A stretch of 64,000 nucleotides of DNA from NCBI GenBank assembly GCA_035236585.1, contig CP141128.1, positions 30,037,618-30,101,617 on the forward strand. The letters run 5' to 3'. This document shows, piece by piece, positions 38,781-50,637 of this stretch. Every line of letters begins with the position of its first letter. Within the stretch, counting starts at the first letter, position 1. Made by a program: the position numbers and the translations under genes. This stretch comes from Warburgia ugandensis (lineage: Eukaryota > Streptophyta > Magnoliopsida > Canellales > Canellaceae). The notes under the pieces are model-generated. The model had not been told where the DNA came from, did no database searches, and worked only from the letters and a program-made list of their open reading frames with translations.

Positions 38781-38782
38781 AC

Positions 38783-41548
38783 TGTGATGACTCAGGTTTT
38801 TCAATGCAATAGACATTGACACAAGTAGATCGATCTCTAATTAAAATCATTTTTGAAAGACTAAACAATAGTGGAAGAATTTTTTCTTTTAAAATTCACT
38901 TTGAAAAACCCCAAGTGTCAATTTTCTTTTCTTAAAACATGGATTCTCAGTGAAATGAGTACTGATTTCTATAGAAAATCTAGTAGAGCTTCCTCTATTT
39001 TTTGGACATCTGACATTTAACGCATGTCATTGCAAAGTACTTGATAAACATTTAGACATTTTTCAAACATAAATTAGAGACTCTGTCTCCTTTCCATACA
39101 TTTAATGAAATAAAAACAACTTACATTAAACAAAACATATCGAGGACCTCCACGTCATAATCCAGGCACACAAGTTATTTAAAACTCCACAAAATCACAA
39201 ACATTACAGTCTCTTTCTCATTTTGATACAATAACTTCATTTATAAAACCCATTCTTACTTGTCTTTGTCAAAAGCCTTTGTTGATGCACTTCTTGCTTG
39301 TAAATAGCTCTTATTTCTCAAGAATCCTTGGCTCTAAGACATTATAAACAAGTATAATATCTTAGCAAGCTTGCGGTTATGTAGGTGGAATAAGATGCAG
39401 TTGTATGTAAACAAAATCATGATATTTCTATATAAATTAATTTGTCCATGCTGAATCATGACACTAGCATTCAATTATCATTTAACTTGAAATAATTCAA
39501 TATTCATCAAAATCATGAATTCATGCAGAAATGGAAGAAATACTAATGCATCAGTACAAAACACATTCTTTGAAATGCAAGGTATGGAGTTAGATGTCAA
39601 ACTCACAAATCATTTTTGTTTCTTGATGCCACTCTTCACTCTTAGGAGCCATTTCACATATCAAATATCAACACATCATTGTGTGTATCAGTGTACAGTA
39701 AAGAATGCTATCCTCTTTGGTAGACTGCCTTGTGGATGAACTATTATCTGAAAGGCCTCACATAGCCTCATGGTTTTGCTCCACCTAAGGTGGATGCGCA
39801 ACTGCCTGGAACCACTGGTGCGCATGTTGTTACTGGTATCAAAGTACGTAGCAAGCAATATTATCCTCTTTGGCAAGCTACCCATGGACGAACAACTGTC
39901 CAAAAGGCCTCACGTCACCTCAAGGTTTTGTTCCACACAGCGTGAGCATGCAACTGCCCAGACCCACTAACGAATTAGTTGCTTCATGTCATGAACAAAT
40001 AATGGACAAAAGCATCATAATGTACAACATGTACTTCTGCACGAACAATTTAATCATGATTCAATCTCAGCATACACATCCATCTTATCTTTTGTATAAA
40101 CTGTAAAGACATGTTTCAATGCTTAAAATTCATATACAAGTGCATATATATATATATGTAGCATAAATCTTAGCATTCTTAACTCCACCTACCTCAACTG
40201 GTGCTCTTCTAGTTCACTGACTGAATACTTTACTCAGTTTGCATATGAGCTCCTAATCAATAACTCCTCTGTAAAATACAAAAACACATTCAGATATATA
40301 GTTCTATGACTTCTCCTAGCTTTTCCAATATGGAAGCTTCCACTAAGTTTGTCCCTGGCACTGGTTGTCACATTGCGAGTTGGCAATGTTTATTATTGTA
40401 AGGGTTTTTCATTAGCTATTGGTTGATAGCTAGTTGAATGGCAACAGTTACTGGATTTCCAATCTAGGCCACTGGCCCTAGATTGGCTATCCACCATTCA
40501 TCTTAAGTTACTGTAGGTTGTTTTCATTGTTCAGTGGCCTTATCTTGTATTTTTTCCAATTATCTTAACTTATTAGAGGTTGTGGTACACCATGGTAGCA
40601 TCTAACCACCAATCAGAAGTGCCAGGTCCTTATTACTCTACTGTTCAATCAGACAATTTAGATTTTTTAATCAATTTTAGTCCACATTCTTCAATTTGTG
40701 CCATGTACTAGCAATTCAATACTCTAGGACTCATGTGTGGTGTCTGATCATAAATTACACATAGCAAAATTACTGTGTGAATAGTACTTGATCGAACGGC
40801 TGAGATTGTTTGAGCAGTTTTTTAACCTAGATCGACGATCTCGGTCGATTTTTAGGTTTTATCAAGTACTCACTTACCTAATCCTAGGTTTGGATTAAGA
40901 AACAAACAGTTAGATCATCCTTAAGTCTAGATCTAGCATAAAAACACATGGATTTAATAAAATTTCTCGAATCAAAAGTTGGGTTTTTGTAGATCTTACC
41001 TTCTAAATATGTTTCCATGTTTTCTCCTCGCTGAAATGGGCTAGATTAGCTCCTATTCATCAGAAAACCCTCCACCATAGGTTTACAACATTCTCTCCTT
41101 CAATATGGTGTTCAACAATGCATGGATCATTCCAAAACCTTTGGGTTTCGGTTTGTGCTCATGCCTTGAGAAGATCTGTCCGCTCGGATCATAGATCCAC
41201 GTTGTCATCTTCTCTGACAGCACCTGCAAAATCTGGCACTAGAAAACCTTAATGCTTCTCTTCTTTTAGTGTGGGAGGTTCTCCGATGTGCAGATCCAAC
41301 CCCTCCCCTTTCTTTCCTCTCCCTCTCCCTCTCCCTCTCCTTCTCTTCCTTCTCTTCTCTCTTCTTCTTCCCTTATCTCCTTCTCTCCCCGTTTCTCCCT
41401 CCTTCGTAGGTTTTTTTTTATAATTCTTTTGTTGGTTGAGTCTATTAGTAAATAGACCCAACATTGATGTCATGTTCTTTATGTGAGGGGGGGTGCCAGT
41501 ATCAAATCTAGCCACCCTTCATTTAAGTTTTTTTGGGGGGCTATTACA
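38783..41548 (-). mobile_element. 5' LTR of element G
   Basis: About 2.77 kb, homologous along its length to 31,557-34,284. It carries a (CTCTCC)n-rich tract at about 41,310-41,350 that the 3' LTR has only in part. Confidence 0.9.
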
Positions 41549-42186
41549 CAATGTTTTGCAATGCCTCAAATATAGAGAGAGATAGTAGGTATGGCATGCA
41601 AACAAAGCAGGCGAGGGCATTGATAGCTTTTAGTGGTTCATAGAGGTGTTTTAAATGATGTATGTGCCTTACTAATATCCTCCCTTAGATATTATTTATG
41701 GATTGTATATGTGTATGGCTTACACTTGTAGGACATGGATGCATGGATATCATCTAGTTGGATGTGATGGCTATGTATGGACAGACCTTGGATAATGTCG
41801 TAATTTCTTTATGATTTTTACTATTTCATTGGGTATATGGTTTTACCAATAATTTGTGTATGATCTAGATGGATATGTAGATGAGTCTCCTAGATTGTGT
41901 ATTTATGTTTACTTTGTTTGTCAAGTGTTTATTGCATAGCATGTGTTAAATGAGCTAGTCCAAAATATAGAGGAGACTTTGTTAGATTTTCAGTTGAAAT
42001 GGGAAGATCATTTTACCGTTAAATCTATGGTTTTGTGAGTCATATGACTCCTATGGTTTTGAAATGAATGCTTTTTATTCAAACTTTTTGTTTTTAGTCA
42101 ATTCAAAAATTGAAAATTTTAATCATGGATCCCGACTGTGGAAAATTTTGGATTCATATGATGTGGACAGAACAAAAGGTGTCACA

Positions 42187-43383
42187 TAAGTGGCCCCCAC
42201 ATGCGTGGTCATGGCAGAAGGAAATGAATTTATGATGTTCACTATTTGGTACGCATTAGCTAGTGACCGAATCATGACAATATTTAAATAAGTATGGATC
42301 ATCCCATGAAAAGTGCTTGATATTAGCAAGAAATATTTTCCTATCTTGTTTTGACTAGTGACTAGAAATTTGACTCGTAATAAGATAATTGACAATATCT
42401 GCATACCACGGTAACTAGAAAATGTGCAGGAGCTATTCATCAGGGAAATTTTCTGATATGGACACATTTTCACTAGTAGACTCCACAATTAACTTGGATA
42501 AATGGTCTACTACAAAATTTTCAAAATCTTTCTTATCCCAAATTTCTAAATCAAACTCCTGTAGCAATAATATTCATAGGATTAGCCTCTATTTGGTGTC
42601 CTTCTTGGAAAGAAGGTATTTTAATGCTGCATGGTCCTATTAGCTAATGACTTCTGATCCTAGCAAATAAGATCTAAATTTATCCAATGCAAATACAACA
42701 TCCAACAACTCTTTCTCCGTAGTAGAATAATTGAGTTGGGCATCATTTAGGGTCTTACTAGCACACTATATCACATGGGAGAGTTTATATATACACTACC
42801 CCAAAACAACACTGATTGTGTAGTATGAAGTATCACACATTATTTTGAATGGTGCACTCCAATCTAGGGTCAAATGATAGGTACAATAGTGTGTTCATCC
42901 TTGAGGCACTTAAATGATTTCATACAATTCTCATCAAAGTCAAAATTTGCCGCCTTCATAAGTAAATTACGTAGGGGCTAAGAAATTTTGCTGAAATCTT
43001 CAATGAATCTCCTATAAAAACTAGCATGGCCTAAAAATGATAGAATTTCCTTCACTATCCTCAGAGGAGGAAGATCATAAATGAAACTGACTTTGGCTTT
43101 ATCAACTTCTATGCAATTGTGTGATATAATATATCCAAAACCAATGCAATTTTGTACCAGAAAATGACAATTGTCCTAGTTTAGTACTAAATTCTTTTCC
43201 TGACACCTGCCAAGGACTAATGTTAAGTGGTGCAAGCATTTATCAAATGAATATTAAATACTAAAAAATCATCCATAAGCACTTCTAAGAGCCTCTCCAC
43301 CATATCTGAAAATATGCTCAACATAAACCTTTGGAAAGGGCAAATGTTGATAAGTAAAGATCCCAAAAGGGTGGTGAAGGTAG
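42187..43383 (-). pseudogene. Element X: integrase N-terminus, RNase H and C-terminal RT remnant
   Basis: RNase H-type motifs ([20 protein letters not shown], then FALDKFRS) are encoded on the minus strand at about 42,670-42,765. The RT catalytic region with FSDMVERLLEVLMDDFLVF lies at 43,240-43,310, and FDFDENCMKSFKCLK near 42,905-42,950. This wording (TLNDAQ...YTTTEKE) is typical of the Athila/Tat branch. It continues on the far side of LTR D. The copy is heavily degraded. Confidence 0.85.
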
Positions 43384-43811
43384 TGTAATGACTCCATTTT
43401 TGTAACATTGAAATCCCAAGTTAGTAATGAAAAGTTTACGTTTTGGAGATAAGGGTATTTTGGTCATTTCACTATTCACCCTGACTGGACCCAAAAATTT
43501 GGTCCTAAGAGTAGTACCTTTAGTTGCGTCTAGGAAAAAGGAATCCAACAAGACCAAAATCACTCAAAACGGAGTTAAAATGAGCAAGTTATGGCTCTTT
43601 GAAGTTCAAGGGCAAAAGTGTAATTTAATTGAAAAACGGATTTGGCATGAGAAAACAAGGACCCGTTTTGATACGGGCACCCCTCTTCTTCCCAAACCTC
43701 CTAGAGGGTTCTAGAATGACGGTGTGCAAGGGAGAAACCACTGCCATTCTGGAGGTTTCTCCACTGCCATTCCATGGCGGTAAGAACCCCCTCTAGAACC
43801 CTCTTCAAGCT

Positions 43812-43822
43812 CTATAAATAGA
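43812..43822 (+). promoter_or_regulatory. TATA box of LTR D
   Basis: CTATAAATAGA, a canonical TATA element about 430 bp inside the LTR, at the usual U3/R promoter position. Transcription would start some 30 bp further on. Activity is not implied. Confidence 0.6.
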
Positions 43823-44843
43823 GCTCTTGGGCGCCTCCAATGATAGCCCAAAAGCCTGGGAAAAATACACCATGGAGAAGCAGACAAGAGGAGAAAATGT
43901 GGAAAAAACCCGACCACGAACTAGGTATGCCCAAAACCCCTCCAAACCCATCTCCCCCTTAGTCTTAGGATGAGTTTCCCTAAGTTTTTTGCATGAAAAA
44001 CCATGCAAAATGGGGCTCTAGGGAGCCACAAAGGACCCAAGGACGATGCCTAGGGCGTACTGGTTCGACAGGGTCAAACCAGGGCGTCCCTAAGATGGCC
44101 AGGTCCCCGTCAAACTAAAACACACTCTGTGACTTAAAGAAAGGACGACGGGGGCGCGTTGCTGACACGAGATGTTTTAGCGTCCCGGGCTTTCACCTCG
44201 TAAGGGACTTCTATGTACACTTGATATTAAATTGCCCATAACTTGAGTTCTAGGGCTCCGATTGAGGCACCGCAAAAGGCGTTGTGTCTGTATCGATGAT
44301 GCGGACAACCTAACCATAAAATACCTAATCAAGGCCCTATATAAGGTGGGCATGATCCTTAAACTATAATAGTGGAGCGGGGGCACTAAACCTTTGTAAA
44401 CCTGACAATACCAAGGCCCAGTTAGGACCTTAGGAGACCCATAGGCATGGGAATGAACCCTTAATGCCTAAGTAGTGAGATAAACCATTCTAAAACCTAT
44501 AGAAATAGGCCAAGCTAACCTTTTTCCCCTAAATCATGTTCAGGAGCGTACGAGGACAAGGGGGCTAGCGTGACCAAACTAGGTAAGTGCTCTATTGCTA
44601 CTAGACTTTTAAAAAGAGCCCATGATTGTTTTGAGAATGCATGTTGTAAGTATAAGTTATATGACTTGTTTAGCCTGACTTAATTTTATAAATGAATTCA
44701 GCATGCATATGACAAATACATTATGCATAGATATGTTTTGCAAACGATTGCATATATTGCATGATTTGTGATTATTGAGTCTTGAAAAATTGCATATCCT
44801 TGAGGGTTATGAAAAGACGCTGGAGTACCCAAAAGACGCTGCG

Positions 44844-44876
44844 CAGGCAGTTGTGAGGGCCAGGCAGTTGTGAGGG
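44844..44876 (+). repeat. Short direct repeat in LTR D
   Basis: CAGGCAGTTGTGAGGG occurs twice (44,844-44,859 and 44,861-44,876), next to a doubled AAAAGACGCTG (about 44,812 and 44,831). Confidence 0.85.
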
Positions 44877-45855
44877 ACCGAAAGAGGATAGGTGTTGAAA
44901 AAGTAGTTTTTACTTGTTTGATAATATATGATTTGGGCTAGTAAGCTCGTGGGTGCTATGCCAAGATGTCTGGGGTGGCCTCCCAGCCTCTACCACTACT
45001 TGGTGGAAAGGGTACCACACCAAAAAGGCATGTCCCTACTTCGACTGCATGTGGTACAGGGGGCTACCACTGGTGTCATGACACTGGGTCGAAGTGTCAT
45101 ATGCCCCATGGAGGCTATGACCACGTGTCCCCAGGTACCCGGGGACCACACGCGAGGAGGTCGTGGGCATAGTATTACTTATGTTTTTTGAGGGTTTCCT
45201 TGCGTTGCATATGGCATGACATGAGGATGGTCGACCATACCATATATCCATGAGTTGGATTCAGTTGAGCATCTTATGCATATCATTATGTTTATGATAT
45301 ATATGATACTTTTGACTTGGATTATGTGGTTCTTTAAGTCGTTAGTATTCCAATTCGACAATGGTTTTTAATATTGATATTGAACATGAGTGTTCAAACA
45401 TGCACATGTTTTAAAGAGCATATGATTTTAAACGTAGCATGCATTGTAAAACTAGTAGTAATAGACTCCTATTGAGTATAGTATATACTCACCCAATCCT
45501 CAACATTTTTCAGACACAAAGTAAACACTTAAGGATAGGATATACGGCGACAGACCCGTGATAGAGAACGTCCAACTAAGTGCCAGTAAGTAAACCCCTA
45601 CCTTATCTTTCAGTGAATGATACTTGATTGTAGTTACTCTTTGTAGCTGAGGCTGTGATTAACACTTTCTTGGGAATAGAGTCAATTTAAAATTATGCCA
45701 TGGCTATATAATTTGAAAATGTGTTTTGACACTCGGGGTTTTATACGAAAGATTGCTTTCCAAAACAAAAAATATTTTCATGCATTTCATATTTCTAAAA
45801 CAAGAGATCTCGCCTTTTTATCAAACTTACATCATCAAAAACCCGGGTCGTCACA

Positions 45856-46384
45856 AGTAGTCTTCTCCTAGTCCTCAAGTGCTCTGGGAATTTGGTTATA
45901 GCTAGAATAAGCATTAAGAATGCAGTAATATCTATGATTTGCTAACCTTTCTAGCATTTATTCAATAAAAGGAGGAGGAAAGTGTGGCCTTTCCTCGTGA
46001 CTAAGTTGTGTATTCAGTAATATATAGAAACTCTCCTCTTGGTGGTCATGCCAGTGGGGACTAGTTTATTATCCTCATTTTTTATTACCATGACTAAGAT
46101 TTCTTGGGTACAACTTGAACTGGTCTAATCTAAGTGCTATAAAAAATAGGGTAAATGATACCAATATCTAGGAGTTTAAGTCCTTTGTCTCTCACAACCA
46201 CTTTCATGTTAGGATTTAGTCTCCTCTATGTTTCTCTAAATGGTTTAGCATTTTCTTCTAGATGAATTATATGCATATACACAACATGGCTAATCCCTTT
46301 TATGCCTTTTATAGTGCATCCTAAAGCTATCTTATTTTCTCGTAGAACATTAAGTACCTTCTTGTTCTTTATCTAGATTTGTGG
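45856..46384 (-). pseudogene. Element X: N-terminal RT remnant
   Basis: The minus strand at about 46,080-46,200 encodes KLLDIGIIYPI and VQVVPKKS, with the downstream NEDN and ELVPT motifs. This is the start of the Athila/Tat RT domain. It is separated from the rest of RT by LTR D. Confidence 0.8.
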
Positions 46385-47200
46385 CTATGACTCCAGGCAA
46401 GGATTCATTAGGTCTAGGTTGGAATATTTTAAATTTTTAAGTAAAGGCTTAAGAACCAAAGTGGGTGATTTTTCTACTGAAGGCATTGGAACATAATTGG
46501 ATGGAGGAAGTGCTTCCGCTTGAGGTCCCCATTTGTAGCCATCTATGATTGGTTCAACATTTAAAAGATTATTTACCTCTTCTATGGACTTGTCTATATC
46601 AAAATTAAAGTGTGCAAGACATGCCTCAAGTGGGTCTAAGGTAGATGATGGTGGATTAGCATCTTGAATTAGATCTTCAATCAAATTGCCTACACAAGAA
46701 TCATCTAAGTCTAGATGTTGATGCTCAACATTAAAACATTGGCTTGACTGTATGTTGCCGAAGGATAATTTCATCTCACCATTTCTATAGTTGATGATGG
46801 CATTGGACATTGCCATGAATGGACACGTAAGAATGACTAGAATCTAATTAGGGGGTCTTATATAGGCTAGGTATCTAGGATAACAAAATCAACAAGGAAA
46901 TAGAACTGGTCCACCTGTATTAAACATCTTCAACCATACCACGTGAAATGTTTATTGATTTGTCTACAAGTTGTAACATGGTATTGGTTGGTTTTAGTTC
47001 ATCAAGACCAAATTAATCTTAGAGAAAATATGGGGACAAATTTATATTGGCCCCTAAATCTAATAATGCTCTATCAATTACATGGTCTCCAATAATACAT
47101 AAGATGGTAGGACAGCTTGGATTCCTAAACTTTGGAGGGGCCTAGTGCTGAATTAAGGAGCTCACCTACTAGGTGAGGAAGGCTTTCTTTTGCACATTAA
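46385..47200 (-). pseudogene. Element X: protease and protease-RT linker remnant
   Basis: The protease motif RALLDLGANINLSPY is encoded at about 47,045-47,090. The acidic linker at 46,385-46,816 (GEMKLSFGN, LDPLEACLAHFNFDID, ALPPSNY) matches the Athila/Tat pol linker between protease and RT. Protease would cleave the polyprotein. Fossil. Confidence 0.8.
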
Positions 47201-48542
47201 GCTTACATTTTTGTATGTAGAGCTCTTTAAGGAATTTGGCGTGGGCAAGGATATCTTTTATAGCATTGAGTAATGGATTATTTATTTGAAATTACTCCCT
47301 TTCTTGTTCTTATTTAAGAGTTGAGGGAATGGTGCTTTCAGCACATAAGGTTCATCCAATATAGGTTTAGATGGAGTTGGGGATTTCTATCTTTTCTCTT
47401 TCTTCTCTAGAAGTTTGAGCTTGACCCAATTTCAAACTATACCTTAGGGCTTAGGGTAGGATGAATGGGAAATATGCCTCTCTCCCTTTCACTTAGGATA
47501 GTAAGCAATTGACCCATCTAATATTCTAACTTTGCAAAGGATTGTGAGTTGGCTTGTAAAGTTTCTTTAGTGTCATTTTGAAACTACAAAGAACCCTGGA
47601 TAAATAAATTGAGGATTTCCTCAATGGATGGTTTCCATGTTTGTTGTAGGAATTGTTGAGGATTTGGCTACTTTAGCATTGGAGCACAAGGGAAATGTTG
47701 AGGATGGGGAATCCCAAGTGGACCCCCTTGGGTGTTATTCTTACATCATGAAAAATTCCTGGATTGTAGGTCTTAGAGTAAGGATTACTATTGTGAGGGT
47801 TGCGATATGCATTCAGGCATTAACTTATTCTAAAAGGTATTCAGGGTATGCTCGATTAGATGGACAAGTTGATGTTAAGTGTGTTAGGCTAGAACAAGTC
47901 AAACAAACCTTTGGTGGAGTGTGAGGCATGAAGGTAGCAAGTCTTGTAATAATTGTTTGGAACATATTTTCAACCTTGTCCATTTGTTCATTTAACTCAA
48001 GCTTATAAGGCATCTCTATGGTCACTCCTATTTCAAAATGGCCTCCTCTCTTTTAAGGCTAGGAATTTTTATCTCAACGATTAGAATAATCCTATTACTA
48101 GAAATTTCTAGCTAATGTTAAAAAAAATCCCATGCCTCTATTTCACTCTTCATCATGAGTGCCTCTCCACTAGCTACATCTACCATTTGTCTATTTTGAG
48201 GTGTAAGTTCCTCCTAAAAGTATTGAACTCACTACCATTTCACAAATCCATGGTTTCTACCATTCCTAGCATTCATAATATTCCTCATATTCTCTTTTCT
48301 AGAAGTTTATGATCTCCCCATGAAGGGCATTGGTCTTGTGTACATGGAAAAATTTGTTCATGAACTTTGCAGATAATTGATCCTATGTGGTAATGGAATC
48401 AAACTTCAAAGAGTTTAGCCATGATTTGGGCTTATCTTTCAATAACAAGGAAAACAACCTAAGTCTAATAGAATCATTTTTAAAAAAATTGGAATTTGAA
48501 TGTAGCACAAATATCAAAGAATTCCTTGATGTTAATTATTTT
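47201..48542 (-). pseudogene. Element X: gag remnant with CCHC knuckle, cut at 48,543
   Basis: The gag core NDSIRLRLFSLLLKDKPKSW is encoded at about 48,418-48,478. The motif TTWDQLSAKFMNKFF follows toward 48,340. A knuckle CLTCSSLTHLTSTC (C-X2-C-X4-H-X4-C) lies at about 47,864-47,905. The N-terminal part of gag is missing because element Y starts at 48,543. From 47,200 to 47,800 I see only degraded Gln/Pro-type linker sequence. Confidence 0.82.
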
Positions 48543-50624
48543 TGCAAGTGAACGGGCTATTGTAATACAGCGGATGCAAGTACGGGTTGATCCTACAAGG
48601 ACTCAATTTAAAATTTTGGAGTTTAAATAAAATTTACGTGACCAAAATGAAAAGAAATAATAAAAATTAAGTAACAATGAATTATAAAATTAGATCCATT
48701 AACTGAAAATTACACAATTTCAAGTTCAAAAAGAGAAAAAATGAAATAAAATAACAAATAAAATCCACTTTCCTATCTTGATTATGAAAAATTTCATCAA
48801 ATCTGATCTCATCAATGTCAATCAACCATCATCACTCTCATGGTCATATCTCTAATTAAGGATCCAATGGTTGGATTGTTCAAGTTTTCCAAAATTTTGA
48901 TGATCTGGACTAAGGAAAATTTTGGGTTTTGGATGACTTAGATCAAATTTTTGAATTTGAGAGGGAAGACCAGAACTAATGGATCAGCTAGGAATATTGT
49001 AAAAACAAAATCTAGGAATTGACTTAAAAGGAGATGAGAAAAAGATTAGGAAATAAAGTTTTCCTTTGGTTAAATCTAAATCGTTGATTTGCTTAGGCTT
49101 TAATCAAATAGGGCCAGATTATATAATTCCTGGATTTGACTAAGAATAGCACAAACTAGGATAAAGCAAAGAATGAAAAAGAATAAGATAGAATAGGGAA
49201 AATACAAATGCAGATGTAAAAGGAATTATAATTAAAGGGCAAAGGGCAAAATTAGAAATTTTTTAGTTTTTTTTTTTTTTAACTGAAAAACAGCAGATGC
49301 AGTTCAAGAAGAAAGATGATGTAGGAAATGGAGGAAAGATGGGAATGGAGGAAATATGTGAGAAAACTTGAATTGGGTTTTCAGTGGAACACTAAAAATT
49401 TGTCAAAGCAAGCAAATTTGGGGAATGACAGTGAAGAATTAAAGCTTGAACGCAATAGGAAATAGGGAAAATAAAAAAGATAATGGCTAAAATAGAAACA
49501 AGGAATGATGGTGAAACGTTGAAAATGAGATTGAGAATGGTAGAGACTGAGAAAGAGAGATGGATAGAAGGGATTGTGATAAAAATTGGGAACGGTGATG
49601 GGGAAAGAACAAGGGAAAATTGGTGAAGAATGATGAAGTTATGGGAGAGACTAGGAAAGAGAGAAAGAAACCAAAATAGAAAGAGAGACAAGGTAATGTG
49701 AGCAACAGAGGTGGAGCAAGAGAGAAATGGTTAGGGATAAAGAGAGATTGTAGTTCGGGTCTAGGTTTCTCTTCTGAGTGCAGAGAGTCTGAGAGAGAGA
49801 GAGAGAGAGAGAGCTTAGGTGTATTACAATAAAGAAAATCTAAGCAAGAAAGAGAAAGAGATGGATGTAGATATTTCGAGAGAGAAGTTTGAGAAAGTGG
49901 GTTGAAATGGAAGGCTGGCAGAGAGAAAGAGAACAATGGAGAGAGCAGGGATGGAAATCAGGTTCTCCTTCGCCAAGTTTCCTCCCTATAGTTCTCTCTT
50001 CTATGAAAGCACCCCAACCAAGGAGAGATCATGGTGTCCTCTTGTCACTTCCTTTTATTCCTTCTCTCAAAGCTTTCTATACTATGGTCCTTTCCTTCTA
50101 CATATATTTCCCTATGATCCTTCCCCTCGTGGTCTTTAGTTCATCGGCTTTCCTCGTCCAACCCATTTCTCTACCGCTTATGGGTTTTAGCTTCCATTTT
50201 TCATTTTTTTCAACTATCCTTCCCTTTGTATTATGCATCTCTACATTCTAAGGTTGATTTCGTATTTAGGAAATCTTCTCCATGATTTCCTTTTCTCTAA
50301 TTAGTATCCATTCTCTTTTAAGAAACTATCCCATCTTGCCTTAGTGCACTTTAGGATGATTTGGCATTGTTCATTTTGATCTAATAGATCCACTTTTCAT
50401 TTTGGTTGATTTGTAAACATAAGACTAAATTAGAATCATGTAAATCATACATTATAAATCTACTTATCTCTATTGATCATCTAGCTATTAAATTTTACAA
50501 AACAAGAGTTAGAAGACAAATTGGAACTAAAATTCATATTTTATTTAAAAATTGTAAAATTGATCTATTAGATGATCTAATTCAATGCTAAATTTAGCAT
50601 ATTTTGGCCAAAATTAAACACACA
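48543..50624 (-). mobile_element. LTR C1: 3' LTR of element Y
   Basis: The minus strand starts TGTGTGTTTAATTTTGGCC, directly after a CTTGGGGGAG polypurine tract. It ends TACTTGCATCCGCTGTATTA then CCGTTCACTTGCA; 2,082 bp. The last segment GTCCTTGTAGGATCAACCCG is the family-wide LTR end. It includes a pyrimidine-rich stretch (49,480-49,990) that yields long Ser/Leu/Phe-rich open frames with no family match. Confidence 0.85.
49791..49813 (+). repeat. (GA)n microsatellite in LTR C1
   Basis: About 11 GA units within a wider purine-rich stretch. Confidence 0.95.
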
Positions 50625-50637
50625 CTCCCCCAAGTAG
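50625..50637 (-). other. Polypurine tract of element Y
   Basis: The minus strand reads CTACTTGGGGGAG immediately before the LTR C1 start. Confidence 0.8.

Larger units (their letters stand above)
31557..41548 (-). mobile_element. Element G: complete-length chromodomain Gypsy element (Tekay/Del-like), fossil
   Basis: Two direct LTRs flank an internal region with PBS, gag, protease, RT, RNase H, integrase with chromodomain-like tail, and PPT, all on the minus strand. Total length is about 9.99 kb. Flanking CAGTG (31,552-31,556) and CAATG (41,549-41,553) are a probable target duplication. The LTRs differ by about 11% in a 280-bp stretch I compared by eye. That places the insertion several million years back at commonly used plant rates, or older in a slow-evolving lineage. 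Structurally whole, but the reading frames carry many breaks. It lies within LTR B1. Confidence 0.9.
28687..42186 (+). mobile_element. Solo LTR, family B copy 1, split by element G
   Basis: It starts TGTAACAACCCTTAATTTTG at 28,687 and ends GGTGTCACA at 42,186. The LTR itself is 28,687-31,556 plus 41,554-42,186, about 3.5 kb. It is homologous to B0 throughout. The junction GTATTGCAGTG then ATGTTTTGCAATGCC joins colinearly with GGCATTGTGATGTTTTACAAAG of B0 (about 10,511). Flanking AAAGT (28,682-28,686) and TAAGT (42,187-42,191) are a probable 5-bp target duplication. It sits inside the integrase zinc-binding region of element X. Confidence 0.82.
43384..45855 (+). mobile_element. Solo LTR D (chromovirus-type), in RT of element X
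   Basis: It starts TGTAATGACTCCATTTTTG and ends ACCCGGGTCGTCACA, 2,472 bp. The flanking 5 bp are GGTAG (43,379-43,383) and AGTAG (45,856-45,860), a target duplication with one difference. Its central part (about 43,660-45,180) is visibly richer in G and C than anything around it. It has no internal region. Open frames inside it are incidental. Confidence 0.88.
23343..48542 (-). mobile_element. Element X: fossil Athila/Tat-like Gypsy retrotransposon, interrupted and incomplete
   Basis: A minus-strand Ty3/Gypsy element of the non-chromovirus (Athila/Tat) branch. In transcription order (high to low coordinate) it shows gag, protease, RT, RNase H, integrase, a long 3' non-coding region, polypurine tract and 3' LTR A2. 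It is interrupted by solo LTR D (43,384-45,855) and solo LTR B1 (28,687-42,186, itself hosting element G). Its gag is cut at 48,543 by element Y, so its 5' end and 5' LTR lie beyond the window. The coding parts are broken many times and it is clearly long dead. It has no chromodomain. Confidence 0.82.

Noticed and set aside
42422-42643. Plus-strand open frame of 73 codons
   Set aside because: It is antisense to the degraded integrase/RNase H region of element X.
44928-45251. Cluster of overlapping open frames in both strands
   Set aside because: They follow from the GC-rich segment of LTR D, which has fewer stop codons by composition. No domain is seen.
49487-50251. Open frames of 149 and 120 codons
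   Set aside because: They lie in the pyrimidine/purine-rich stretch of LTR C1, have extremely biased Ser/Leu/Phe or Arg/Glu composition, overlap on opposite strands and match no family.
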